Shown one piece after another: positions 19,469 to 27,803 of a DNA stretch of 64,000 bases. The position numbers were made by a program, and so were the translations under genes. Source of the stretch: Cellulophaga sp. F20128 (GTDB lineage Bacteria; Bacteroidota; Bacteroidia; Flavobacteriales; Flavobacteriaceae). The number at the start of each line of letters is the position of its first letter. Within the stretch, counting starts at the first letter, position 1. A model generated the notes under the pieces. The model did not search any database and was not told the origin of the DNA. It saw only the letters and a list, made by a program, of their open reading frames with translations. The stretch lies in assembly GCF_023015805.1 (NCBI RefSeq), contig NZ_JALKBA010000008.1, positions 1 through 64,000 on the forward strand, in the 5' to 3' direction.

Positions 19469-20608
19469 ATGAAATATCTTATTCTAGCTTTTACCCTGTT
19501 TTTAGGGCTAAACACCTTTGCTCAAGTACAAGAAGAAATTTTTGAATCTTTTAAACTTCAAGAAAGAAGAGATGTTAGCTACTATATTCCTGTAGATTAT
19601 GACGAAGAAGAGCAGCATACCCTAATAGTGGTTTTAGATGGGGACTATTTATTTGATGCCGTTGTTGCCAAGGCCAAATTCTACCATAGGTTTAATGGAA
19701 TGCCGCCTGCAATTGTTGTTGGAATAAACCAAAGTAAGAATCAACTGCGCTATGAAGACTGTGCTTTTGATGCAGAAAACGGATTGCCTACAGAAAAAGC
19801 AAAACTGTTTTTTGAGTTTCTTGGAATGGAAATTATTCCAAAATTAGAAACTACCTATACCATTTCTCCCTTTAAAATGATTGTAGGTTATGACCTAACT
19901 GCTAATTTTGAAAACTACTTCTTATTTAAAGAAAACCCTTTGTTTAACTCCTATATTAGTATTTCTCCAACACTTGCTCCTGAAATGGAAAGTAGAGTCC
20001 CAGAAAGAATAAATGCATTAGACAAAGAAATTTTCTATCATTTAATTACGGAGACAGAAAAAAGCAACAGCACACAACAAATTACTCAATTACACACTGC
20101 TCTAGCGGCAATAGATAAGGAAACTTTTCATTATTATTACGACGAATATGAAACGGACCATACCTCTATAGCGGCCTACGGATTAGGCAAGGCTTTTGAA
20201 GATATTTTTGAAATATTTAAACCCATCAGCCCCAAAGAATACAAGCAAAAAATTATAACATCAGACGAACCGGTTTTTGATTATTTAAAAAACAAATACA
20301 TTCTTATAGAAGAAACCTTTGGTTTTACTAAAAAAGTAGACCTCAATGATATTATGGCCATTTACGCTGCTTCTAAAAAGAAAGAAGAACCAGAATCTCT
20401 AAAAGAACTGTCAGATTTATGTAAAAAAGAATTTCCAGAAACCATGCTGGGCTTCTATTTTGAAGGAGAGTATTTAGAGGAAATAGGGGAACCTAAAAAA
20501 GCTTTGCGAACTTTTGAAAAAGCATTTGGTATGGCCGAAATAGATTTCCTAACCAAGGATATGGCGCTAGAAAAAATGGATGCCCTAAAAGCAGATTTTG
20601 GATATTAA
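19469..20608 (+). CDS. Esterase-D-like exported protein lacking the nucleophile Ser
   Basis: A 379-residue protein with a signal peptide (about 1-19, ending NTFAQ). Residues about 25-265 resemble the alpha/beta-hydrolase esterase family (Enterochelin esterase/FrsA type), with an LIVVLDGDYLFD strand and the His-containing DHTSI near the domain end. At the nucleophile elbow, where a G-x-S-x-G is expected, the sequence is VGYDLTANF, with Asp142 in place of Ser. A Glu-rich helical C-terminus (about 300-379) looks TPR-like. It may be non-catalytic or a binding protein. It is the last gene of the pan cluster, 27 nt after the flippase-like gene. Confidence 0.75.
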   Translation: MKYLILAFTLFLGLNTFAQVQEEIFESFKLQERRDVSYYIPVDYDEEEQHTLIVVLDGDYLFDAVVAKAKFYHRFNGMPPAIVVGINQSKNQLRYEDCAFDAENGLPTEKAKLFFEFLGMEIIPKLETTYTISPFKMIVGYDLTANFENYFLFKENPLFNSYISISPTLAPEMESRVPERINALDKEIFYHLITETEKSNSTQQITQLHTALAAIDKETFHYYYDEYETDHTSIAAYGLGKAFEDIFEIFKPISPKEYKQKIITSDEPVFDYLKNKYILIEETFGFTKKVDLNDIMAIYAASKKKEEPESLKELSDLCKKEFPETMLGFYFEGEYLEEIGEPKKALRTFEKAFGMAEIDFLTKDMALEKMDALKADFGY

Positions 20609-20679
20609 ATAATTTCAATTTTTTGTAGAACATATCTGAAATGGTGCTTCACAAAAAATTAAATTTTCAAACTTTATAG

Positions 20680-20687
20680 TACCTTTG
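20680..20687 (+). promoter_or_regulatory. -7 element upstream of radA
   Basis: TACCTTTG matches TAnnTTTG exactly and lies 22 nt before the radA start codon. No TTG is seen at the right distance, so support is partial. Confidence 0.4.
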
Positions 20688-20709
20688 GCCAAAACCAATG
20701 AATTAGGTA

Positions 20710-22071
20710 ATGGCTAAAACAAAAACAGCTTTTTTCTGTCAGAATTGCGGCACACAACACGCAAAATGGGCAGGACAGTGCGGTACTTGCAAAGAATGGA
20801 ACACCGTTATTGAAGAAGTAATCCAAAAAGAAGAAAAAAGCGGCTGGAAAACTCCTTCTGCTACTGCTAAAAAAGTAGCACAACCTTTGCGGATTAAAGA
20901 AATAAGCACTGAAAAAGAATTACGCCTCAATACGTACGACCTTGAGTTTAACAGGGTTTTGGGCGGCGGCCTAGTCCCTGGTTCCCTAACCTTATTGGGG
21001 GGCGAACCAGGTATTGGAAAAAGCACATTGCTTTTACAAATCTCTCTAAAGTTACCCTATAAAACCCTTTACGTTTCTGGTGAAGAAAGCCAGAAGCAGA
21101 TTAAAATGCGGGCAGACCGTATTTTTCCCAATAGTGAAAATTGCTTTATTCTTACAGAGACAAAGACACAAAATATTTTTAAGCAAATTGAAGCTATTGA
21201 ACCAGACATTGTGGTTATAGACTCGATACAAACCTTACATTCCGATTATATAGAATCTGCAGCCGGGAGCATCTCACAAATACGGGAATGCACTGCAGAA
21301 CTAATAAAATTTGCCAAAGAAACCAACACCCCAGTGATCTTAATTGGCCATATCACAAAAGACGGTACCATTGCAGGTCCCAAAATTTTGGAGCATATGG
21401 TAGATACCGTTTTACAGTTTGAGGGAGACAGAAATTATGTTTACCGAATACTACGCGCTCTTAAAAACAGGTTTGGCTCTACAGCAGAATTAGGGATTTA
21501 CGAAATGCAAGGCAGTGGATTAAGAGAAGTGAACAATCCTTCTGAAATATTAATTTCTAAAAATGATGAAGGCTTAAGCGGTACCGCCATATCTGCCACC
21601 TTAGAAGGCATGCGCCCCTTGCTTATAGAAATACAGGCATTGGTAAGTACTGCGGTTTACGGCACACCACAACGCTCTACCACAGGATACAATGCCAAGC
21701 GTTTAAATATGCTTTTGGCAGTCTTGGAAAAAAGAGCTGGTTTTAAATTGGGTGCCAAGGATGTTTTTTTAAATATTACTGGTGGTATTTCGGTAGATGA
21801 TCCTGCAATAGACTTAGCTGTTATAGCCGCAATCCTATCGAGCAATGCTGATATTGCTATTGAAAAAAGAATATGCTTTGCTGCCGAAGTAGGTTTAGCC
21901 GGAGAAATACGATCTGTACAGCGAGTAGATCAACGAATCTCTGAAGCCGAAAAACTTGGGTTTACTACTATTTTTGTTTCCAAAAACAACAAGATAACCT
22001 TAAAAAATACAGCGATCAAAATACAATTGGTATCAAAAATTGAAGATGTAGTTGCTCATTTGTTCCAATAG
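20710..22071 (+). CDS. radA: DNA repair protein RadA
   Basis: A 453-residue RecA-like ATPase that promotes branch migration in recombination. An N-terminal C4 zinc finger has Cys10, Cys13, Cys24 and Cys27. Walker A GEPGIGKS is at about 98-105, the RadA-specific KNRFG motif at 252-256, and a C-terminal Lon-protease-like domain from about 290 lacks a protease function. Length and domain order are standard. It is flanked downstream by a bidirectional terminator at 22219-22256. Confidence 0.97.
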   Translation: MAKTKTAFFCQNCGTQHAKWAGQCGTCKEWNTVIEEVIQKEEKSGWKTPSATAKKVAQPLRIKEISTEKELRLNTYDLEFNRVLGGGLVPGSLTLLGGEPGIGKSTLLLQISLKLPYKTLYVSGEESQKQIKMRADRIFPNSENCFILTETKTQNIFKQIEAIEPDIVVIDSIQTLHSDYIESAAGSISQIRECTAELIKFAKETNTPVILIGHITKDGTIAGPKILEHMVDTVLQFEGDRNYVYRILRALKNRFGSTAELGIYEMQGSGLREVNNPSEILISKNDEGLSGTAISATLEGMRPLLIEIQALVSTAVYGTPQRSTTGYNAKRLNMLLAVLEKRAGFKLGAKDVFLNITGGISVDDPAIDLAVIAAILSSNADIAIEKRICFAAEVGLAGEIRSVQRVDQRISEAEKLGFTTIFVSKNNKITLKNTAIKIQLVSKIEDVVAHLFQ

Positions 22072-22109
22072 AAAAATACTATCTCAATATGCATAAAAAA
22101 ACCGATTAG

Positions 22110-22125
22110 TTTGTTTTAAAACAAA
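22110..22125. repeat. Perfect 16-bp AT-rich palindrome
   Basis: TTTGTTTTAAAACAAA lies 39 nt after the radA stop. It is a perfect self-complementary sequence but AT-rich, so chance occurrence is plausible. No function is assigned. Confidence 0.3.
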
Positions 22126-22218
22126 TCCCCTGCTCTGAGTTTTTCTACTGACCACAGCTTTTTGACTTTTTACATCAAAAAAGTAATGGTTCACCACAAC
22201 AAATAAGCAAGCCACCAT

Positions 22219-22256
22219 AAAAAAAGACCAAGCAGTTTACCGCCTGGTCTTTTTTT
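22219..22256. terminator. Bidirectional terminator between radA and the aldo/keto reductase gene
   Basis: A run of A7, AGACCA-AGC, a short loop, GC-TGGTCT and T7 form a hairpin of about 8 bp with one mismatch. The flanking A and T tracts allow it to work in both directions for the two converging genes. Confidence 0.8.
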
Positions 22257-22275
22257 ACCTCCAAATTAGCCTAAT

Positions 22276-23316
22276 TTATGGTGCTGGATTCGGTATTTCT
22301 TTGTGAATTTCTTCTATTCCTTGAAGTACTTCATCACTTAATACTATAGCTGTACTGCCTATATTCTCTTTCAGTTGCTCCATATTGGTTGCGCCAATGA
22401 TTGTGCTTTTTACAAAAGGCCTAGAGTGAACATACGCCAATGCCATTTGCGGTAATGATAAACCATGTGCTCTGGCTAAATCGTAATACTTCTGGGTTGC
22501 TAGTTCTGCTGGAGCGCTACTGTATCTATTATAATTAGGAAACATAGTAATCCTTGCATTTGCCGGTTTTAAACCTCCAAGATACTTTCCGCTTAACACT
22601 CCAAAACCTAGTGGAGAATACGGCAAAAGGGCAATATCTTCTCGCATAGAAATTTCTGCTAAACCAACCTCAAAAGTTCTGTTTAACAAACTGTAGGGGT
22701 TTTGTATGGTAGCCATTCTTGGTAATGTTCTATGTACTTTGCTTTCTTCTAAAAAGCGCATTGTTCCCCAAGGTGTCTCATTAGACAAGCCTATATGTTT
22801 AATTTTACCTGCAGTAACCAGATCCCTTAGCGTCTCTAAAACTTGATGAATATTATCTTCCCAATAATCGTCTATTTTATGTTCATACCCTCTTTTACCA
22901 AAGAAATTTGTTTGGCGTTCTGGCCAATGCAATTGGTATAAATCTATATAGTCTGTTTGCAAACGTTTTAAACTGTCTTCAACAGCAGTGATTAAACCCT
23001 CTTTCTGAAAGCCAGTTGTTCTAATATGCTTTGTAAAATCAGACTTCCCTGCTATCTTAGAGGCTAAGATAATCTTATCACGATTCCCTGTTTTTTTAAA
23101 CCAAGTACCAATTATTTTTTCTGTTTCCGCATACAACTCTGCCTTTGGAGGAATGGGATACATTTCTGCCGTATCAAAAAAAGTAACACCCTGTTCTATG
23201 GCATAATCCATTTGTTGGTGACCTTCTGCTTCATTGTTTTGCCTGCCCCATGTCATTGTTCCTAAACAAATTTCACTGACCTCTAAATCTGTATGTGGTA
23301 GCTTATTGTATTTCAT
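22276..23316 (-). CDS. NADP(H)-dependent aldo/keto reductase
   Basis: A 346-residue TIM-barrel oxidoreductase close to the E. coli Tas group. The catalytic tetrad is visible: Asp48 and Tyr53 in FFDTAEMYP, Lys87 in LASKIAG and His130 in LYQLHWP. The DYWEDNI segment and the S-N-E-T-P region are typical of Tas-like proteins. It reduces carbonyl compounds with NADPH; the physiological substrate is unknown. It is a single-gene unit with a strong promoter (23351-23380) and a terminator downstream. Confidence 0.92.
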   Translation of the reverse strand: MKYNKLPHTDLEVSEICLGTMTWGRQNNEAEGHQQMDYAIEQGVTFFDTAEMYPIPPKAELYAETEKIIGTWFKKTGNRDKIILASKIAGKSDFTKHIRTTGFQKEGLITAVEDSLKRLQTDYIDLYQLHWPERQTNFFGKRGYEHKIDDYWEDNIHQVLETLRDLVTAGKIKHIGLSNETPWGTMRFLEESKVHRTLPRMATIQNPYSLLNRTFEVGLAEISMREDIALLPYSPLGFGVLSGKYLGGLKPANARITMFPNYNRYSSAPAELATQKYYDLARAHGLSLPQMALAYVHSRPFVKSTIIGATNMEQLKENIGSTAIVLSDEVLQGIEEIHKEIPNPAP

Positions 23317-23350
23317 TTTAGTGTGCTAAAAGTTATAGTTTTAATCGTAT

Positions 23351-23380
23351 CAAAAGTACCAAAATTGGCATTCTAATCAA
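23351..23380 (-). promoter_or_regulatory. Promoter of the aldo/keto reductase gene
   Basis: On the minus strand TTG (23380-23378), a 19-bp spacer and TACTTTTG (23358-23351) match the Bacteroidota promoter consensus. Transcription would start about 30 nt before the start codon at 23316. Confidence 0.65.
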
Positions 23381-23398
23381 ATAGAACATCATTCATAA

Positions 23399-23441
23399 TT
23401 AAAAAAAAGCGTTTATCATGGATGACAAACGCTTTTTTTTA
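23399..23441 (-). terminator. Terminator of the cytochrome c gene
   Basis: An A8-GCGTTT arm and its reverse complement AAACGC-T8 form a 14-bp stem with a 12-nt loop, 16 nt past the cytochrome gene stop. Confidence 0.85.
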
Positions 23442-23456
23442 ATTTAGGCAGGAATT

Positions 23457-23939
23457 TTAGAGAGTTCTAAAGTACTCTACAAGAGACCTAGCCTGCTCTT
23501 CTGTTAAACCTTGGTTCGTCATTAAGGCATTGTTATATTCTTTAAACAAAGCTTTTGCAATAACATCTTCCTTTAGCATGCCCTCAGGATTTAAAATCAT
23601 ATTCATTACCCACTCAGGACTTCTTCGTTCCATCACACCTTTAATAGCTGGGCCAATTAAACGAGTTTCAACAGTATGACAAGCGATACAAGTTGTACCA
23701 AAAATAGCTTCACCCTTTGCCGCTAATTCTGTATTTACTTCGGCATCTAATTTCACCGAAGTAATAGGACCAACCCCTTTGTTTTCCATATCAACTGGCA
23801 CACCTTCTTCTACCTTTGCAGCATTATCCGCTTTTTTGGTTCTGTTCATTTCAAAACCATCTTCTTTTTTCTCTTCTTTTTTACCACCGCAGCTTACTAC
23901 AAAAGCACTTACTGCTAGAATTACAAGTATTTTTTTCAT
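23457..23939 (-). CDS. Monohaem c-type cytochrome lipoprotein
   Basis: A 160-residue protein with a lipoprotein signal (Cys17 in FVVSC), a Lys/Glu-rich linker (about 19-60) and one cytochrome c domain (about 70-160). The haem-binding motif CIACH is at 84-88. The sixth ligand is probably the Met in EGMLK or NALMTN. It would carry electrons in the periplasm while anchored by its lipid. It has its own terminator and no partner gene nearby, so the redox chain it serves cannot be deduced here. Confidence 0.9.
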   Translation of the reverse strand: MKKILVILAVSAFVVSCGGKKEEKKEDGFEMNRTKKADNAAKVEEGVPVDMENKGVGPITSVKLDAEVNTELAAKGEAIFGTTCIACHTVETRLIGPAIKGVMERRSPEWVMNMILNPEGMLKEDVIAKALFKEYNNALMTNQGLTEEQARSLVEYFRTL

Positions 23940-24281
23940 CTGACTATTATATTTAATGGTACTAAGATAAGCATTCGTATAATTTAAACCTTCTCTTCTA
24001 AAAATTTATATCCTCTTTTGTGAAAATTGTAAAAAATCACAAGAATAATTTGCATTTCCGCAGCTATTTTTTATTTCACCCCTGCTTTTAAAACTCCTTG
24101 ATACCTTAAAAATTTAGTCTGCATAACATCCAAACCATTCGTTTAACAGTCCAAGACTTACGCTTGCTATTTTAAACAAAAACCTTATAAAAAATATTTT
24201 AATTTACTTTAGATAATTCCTAAACAATTACCCTTTATCCTGTGGAACATATTGCTCTTTACAAATGGATATTCAAAACCT
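23940..24281. other. Intergenic gap without recognised features
   Basis: A 342-bp AT-rich stretch upstream of the cytochrome gene and downstream of the nitronate monooxygenase-like gene. On the minus strand TATCTTAG lies about 30 nt before the cytochrome start and could be a weak -7 element. I find no ORF, RNA hairpin set or terminator with a T run in it. Confidence 0.5.
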
Positions 24282-25256
24282 TTATTTAGGATAAACCTCT
24301 AGTAATAGTTGTTGTTCTTCAATTGCGGTTAAAAATTCTGATTTTAAGGTGTTTACCAAATCGGTCACCGAAGTATTATCTTCAATCGTTGTCACCCCTT
24401 GTCCGGCAGACCAAATCGTTTTCCAAGCTTTGGCTTCAGTGTCTAGTTCCTTTCCAAAATCTATTTTCGTGTCTTTTTTAAGATCTTCCGCTGTGATTCC
24501 TGCTGCCTTTAAGCTGGCTCCCAAAAAATTAGCATGCACCCCAGATATGGAGGCCGTATACACAACATCACTGGCACCAGCATCAATTATCATTTTTTTA
24601 TATTCTTCTGAGGCATTACTTTCCACTGTATTTATAAACCGAGTGCCCATATAAGCAACATCGGCACCCATTTGCATGGCCGAAGCCACATCCCTTCCTG
24701 TACTAATGCAACCTGAAAGAATAATAGTCTTCTTAAAAAATTTCTTGATTTCTGCCACCAGTGGCATAGGGTTAATTGTTCCCGCATGACCTCCAGCACC
24801 AGCGGCAACAAGTATTAAACCGTCCACTCCAGCTTCTGCTGCTTTTTCTGCATGACGCTTTTTAATAATATCATGAAAAACCAACCCTCCATAGCTATGA
24901 ACTGCATCAATAACCTCTGAGACTGCCCCCAAGGAGGTTATAATTAATGGAACTTTATGCTTTATACACAACATTAGATCTGCTTGTAATCTTGGGTTTG
25001 TAGCGTGTACAATTAGATTTACTCCAAATGGCGCTGCTTTTTTACCCGTCTCCTTTTCAAAGGCTTGCAATTCGGCTTTTATTTGCACCAACCACTTTTC
25101 AAAACCATCGCTTGTTCGTTGGTTGAGCGCTGGAAAAGTACCAACGATTCCATTTTTACAACATTCTACTACCAATTTTGGCCCAGAAATTAAAAACATT
25201 GGAGCCGCAATTACAGGTAATGAAAGGTCTTTTATAAAAGGTGCTTGCGTATGCAT
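24282..25256 (-). CDS. Nitronate monooxygenase-like FMN oxidoreductase
   Basis: A 324-residue TIM-barrel flavoprotein of the NPD (2-nitropropane dioxygenase/nitronate monooxygenase) family. The N-terminal LPVIAAPMFLISGP motif and the phosphate-binding AAGAGGHAGT segment (GGHAG 155-159) are diagnostic. Such enzymes oxidise alkyl nitronates with O2, though some members act on other small molecules. The gene stands alone on the minus strand, divergent from the thioesterase gene. A TTG-N21-TATATTTA promoter-like pair precedes it. Confidence 0.9.
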   Translation of the reverse strand: MHTQAPFIKDLSLPVIAAPMFLISGPKLVVECCKNGIVGTFPALNQRTSDGFEKWLVQIKAELQAFEKETGKKAAPFGVNLIVHATNPRLQADLMLCIKHKVPLIITSLGAVSEVIDAVHSYGGLVFHDIIKKRHAEKAAEAGVDGLILVAAGAGGHAGTINPMPLVAEIKKFFKKTIILSGCISTGRDVASAMQMGADVAYMGTRFINTVESNASEEYKKMIIDAGASDVVYTASISGVHANFLGASLKAAGITAEDLKKDTKIDFGKELDTEAKAWKTIWSAGQGVTTIEDNTSVTDLVNTLKSEFLTAIEEQQLLLEVYPK

Positions 25257-25318
25257 TACTATGATTTATTTTTGAATTACTTTAAATATAGGGTTTTCCT
25301 ATAAATTTTTACAACGAA

Positions 25319-25351
25319 TTGCATCTCTTCTTCAAAACTATGCTATTTTTG
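25319..25351 (+). promoter_or_regulatory. Promoter candidate for the thioesterase gene
   Basis: TTG at 25319-25321, a 22-bp spacer and TATTTTTG at 25344-25351 resemble the Bacteroidota consensus. The predicted start near 25358 falls at the edge of the palindrome at 25360-25371. Confidence 0.5.
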
Positions 25352-25359
25352 TTATTTAT

Positions 25360-25371
25360 TATGCGTGCATA
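25360..25371. promoter_or_regulatory. Palindrome TATGC-GT-GCATA, copy 2
   Basis: Identical to the 12 bases at 12343-12354, and here extendable by one pair to TTATGC-GT-GCATAA. It overlaps the predicted transcription start of the thioesterase gene, a typical repressor position. Confidence 0.45.
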
Positions 25372-25390
25372 ACAAATAATTCTTAAAGCT

Positions 25391-25870
25391 ATGTATTTAA
25401 AAGAGTTTGAAATAAGATGGAGTGATATTGATGCCAATTGGCATTTGGCAAATTCTGCCTATGTTAATTTTATGAGTCATACCCGTATGGGGTTTCTAAT
25501 GGAATTGGGGTTTAATCAAAAAACAATGGCTAATCACAATATTGGGCCTGTAGTTTTTTACGAACATATTTACTACTTTAAAGAAGCCTTTTTTGGCAAA
25601 CCTGTAAAAGTTTCATTAGAACTATTAGGACTGAGCGAAGATGGAAAATTCTTTGAATTTCATCATAATTTTTACGACGAAAAAGGGAATAACTTTGCCC
25701 ATTGTGAAATTTTAGGAGCTTGGATCGATTTAAAATCACGATCGTTAACAGGGCTTCCGGATGTATTTTTAGCTGCTTTTTCTGCCATTGACAAGGCAGA
25801 AGGATTTAAAGTTCTTACCAAGGAAGACACCCGTAAATTTGCAAAGTCTCCAAAAAATTTAAGCTTATAA
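25391..25870 (+). CDS. Acyl-CoA thioesterase (hot-dog fold)
   Basis: A 159-residue protein of the 4-hydroxybenzoyl-CoA thioesterase/YbgC type. The N-terminal strand-helix EIRWSDIDANWHLANSAYV carries the conserved Asp (12 and 14) and the N-x-x-Y pattern of the active-site loop. It hydrolyses acyl-CoA thioesters; substrate length is unknown. Its stop codon overlaps the converging EamA gene by 6 nt. Promoter and operator candidates lie just upstream. Confidence 0.88.
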   Translation: MYLKEFEIRWSDIDANWHLANSAYVNFMSHTRMGFLMELGFNQKTMANHNIGPVVFYEHIYYFKEAFFGKPVKVSLELLGLSEDGKFFEFHHNFYDEKGNNFAHCEILGAWIDLKSRSLTGLPDVFLAAFSAIDKAEGFKVLTKEDTRKFAKSPKNLSL

Positions 25871-26779
25871 TTTTGTTGGAGCCTGTTTTACTTTTTGTTC
25901 GGTTTGTTTGGTGGCCAAATACAGTCCAACAACCACCATCATTGTACCTATAATTTTAACGGTGGTCAATTGATCATTACCTGTAAAAACAGCAAATAAA
26001 ATTCCCATTAACGGCTGTGCATAAGTAAACGCACTTACCGTAGATGCTTTTAATTTAGACAAGCCGTAAGCATTAAATAAATAGGTTAAAAATGTTGTTC
26101 CTACTACAACAAACACAATAGCTTCTATACCCTCTTTAGGAATGGTTGCCCATTGTATTTCTCTAAATTCTGAAATGGTAATTGGAAAACTAATAATACA
26201 TCCAATGGTAAATAACCATTTTAAAAGCGTAATAATAGCATACTTTTCAATCAGTTTTTTAACTAAGATTAAATAACCCCCAAATGTCAATGCATTTAAA
26301 ACAAACAATGCATTTCCTAAGGGTATGTTGGGAGCATCATGCCTTAATTCTGCCCCGTATAAAATAAGAAATAAGGCCCCCATTAGGCCAAGACCCACAC
26401 CCAACCCTTTTTGAAGTGTTATCCTTTCTTTTATAAATAGGGCCGAAAGTACAACAACAATTATAGGCACTAAAGTTATTAAAACGGAGCTATTAATAGG
26501 CGTAGAAAGTTCTAATCCCTTAAAAAAAGAAAGCATGTTAACACTCATTCCCAACAAAGAACAGACAAGTATTCTGCCCCAATCTTTTCGTTCTATTTTT
26601 TCGTTAGGCACAAAAAAAGAGCAAATCCAGAACAGTACAGATGCCCCCAAAAGACGTGTCATAATAAACCCAAAAGGTTTTATATGCATAGGCATTACTC
26701 CCTTGGCAATGGTATGATTAATCGCATATATGGTAGTAGCCGCTAGACAAGCAACGATAGCTAGTGTTCTTTTGCTCAA
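25865..26779 (-). CDS. EamA/DMT-family transporter
   Basis: A 304-residue inner-membrane protein with ten predicted membrane helices in two EamA repeats (about 5-140 and 150-290). Features include INHTIAKGVMP in helix 1 and the AFTYAQPLMGILFAV pattern in the second repeat. DMT exporters move metabolites or amino acids; the substrate cannot be read. It overlaps the ArsC-like gene by 4 nt (ATGA), so the two are translationally coupled. Confidence 0.92.
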   Translation of the reverse strand: MSKRTLAIVACLAATTIYAINHTIAKGVMPMHIKPFGFIMTRLLGASVLFWICSFFVPNEKIERKDWGRILVCSLLGMSVNMLSFFKGLELSTPINSSVLITLVPIIVVVLSALFIKERITLQKGLGVGLGLMGALFLILYGAELRHDAPNIPLGNALFVLNALTFGGYLILVKKLIEKYAIITLLKWLFTIGCIISFPITISEFREIQWATIPKEGIEAIVFVVVGTTFLTYLFNAYGLSKLKASTVSAFTYAQPLMGILFAVFTGNDQLTTVKIIGTMMVVVGLYLATKQTEQKVKQAPTKL

Positions 26780-27129
26780 GCGTGTATTTTTTCTTTTGCA
26801 CCAGCAATTACTTTTTTACTATTTCCAATAAAAATAGTAGTGTCTACAATAATTACAGGGCGTTTTAAAAAGGTATAGTGTTCTAAAAGTAATGCTTTAA
26901 AATCGGCTTCAGTTACCTCCTTAGCTCCAAGATTTCTTTCTTTGTACAAACGCGCTCTTTTACTAAATAGAGCTTCGTAGCTTCCCGCTAAATTATACAT
27001 TTCTTCTATCTGACTTTTAGTCATTAATTCTGTTTTAATATCTTGCAACAAAAAGTCGTCTAAGGGTGCCAACTCTTTCAATATTCTTTTGCAGGTATCG
27101 CAAGTACTTAAGTAATAAATTTTTTTCAT
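26776..27129 (-). CDS. ArsC/Spx-family thioredoxin-fold protein
   Basis: A 117-residue protein with a CDTC motif (Cys10 and Cys13) in YYLSTCDTCKRIL. The ArsC/Spx fold continues to the KRPVIIVDTTIFIGN segment, where the R-P dipeptide is conserved in the family. True glutaredoxin-linked arsenate reductases use Cys12-x5-Arg; the CxxC here is closer to Spx/MgsR-like or YffB-like proteins. Arsenate reduction should therefore not be assumed. It is first in a two-gene unit with the EamA transporter. Confidence 0.85.
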   Translation of the reverse strand: MKKIYYLSTCDTCKRILKELAPLDDFLLQDIKTELMTKSQIEEMYNLAGSYEALFSKRARLYKERNLGAKEVTEADFKALLLEHYTFLKRPVIIVDTTIFIGNSKKVIAGAKEKIHA

Positions 27130-27229
27130 TTTTTAAAAATATGGACTAAATCTAGTAACGATGTAAAAAAATCTACACAAAGAAACCCAATTTGAATGAA
27201 TTGTACTATTTTTATCCCAAAACATAATT

Positions 27230-27691
27230 TTGGAATACACCGCTCATATCACCCTACAAAACAGAAAAATTTTATATAAATTTTTGACAGAAACACCTCG
27301 CGAACTATTGTTAGAAATACCAAAAAATTTCAACAATAATATATGGTGGAACATTGCGCATGTAGTAGTCACCCAACAATTATTAGTCTATAAATTTAGT
27401 GGTTTACCCATGCTTGTAAATGACACAATGGTTGAAAAATTCATGAAAGGTTCTACTCCAGATGGTACTGCTACAGATGAAGAAATACAACTAATTAAAA
27501 CACTTTTGTTTGCTACACTAGAGCAAACTGAAGCCGACTACAAGGCTGGTAAATTTACAACCTACAATACCTATACTACAAGCGTAAATATTACTTTAAG
27601 CACAGTAGAAGAAGCAATGGAATTTAACGGTTTCCACGAAGGCATTCATTTAGGTGCCATTCTAGCCTTAAAACGCAATATTGGGAATTAA
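27230..27691 (+). CDS. DinB-family metal-binding protein
   Basis: A protein of about 153 residues with the four-helix-bundle DinB/YfiT fold. The metal ligands are probably His44 (WWNIAHVVV), His136 and His140 (FHEGIHLG). DinB-like proteins are often thiol-dependent transferases or damage-induced proteins of unknown substrate. The start is TTG at 27230; no ATG lies near the start of the homologous region. A TAATTTTG promoter-like motif at 27225-27232 overlaps that start codon, so the true transcription start and the start codon conflict and should be verified. Confidence 0.85.
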   Translation: MEYTAHITLQNRKILYKFLTETPRELLLEIPKNFNNNIWWNIAHVVVTQQLLVYKFSGLPMLVNDTMVEKFMKGSTPDGTATDEEIQLIKTLLFATLEQTEADYKAGKFTTYNTYTTSVNITLSTVEEAMEFNGFHEGIHLGAILALKRNIGN

Positions 27692-27715
27692 GTGTTAGGT
27701 GTTAGTTGTTAGTTG
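27692..27715. repeat. Heptanucleotide tandem repeat after the dinB-like gene
   Basis: GTGTTAG-GTGTTAG-TTGTTAG-TTG gives just over three copies of a 7-bp unit, starting at the base after the stop codon. It resembles the array at 6031-6055 in unit length and base content. Confidence 0.55.
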
Positions 27716-27803
27716 AAAATTCAAAACACAGAACCACAGCTACAAAGGAGACAAAAATGAATCAAGAGTCCAGACTTTAGATGATCAACATTAGACTCTA
27801 AAC

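Noticed and set aside
26776-27129. Arsenate reductase with arsenic resistance
   Set aside because: The active site is CxxC as in Spx-like proteins, and there is no ArsR, ArsB or Acr3 gene nearby.
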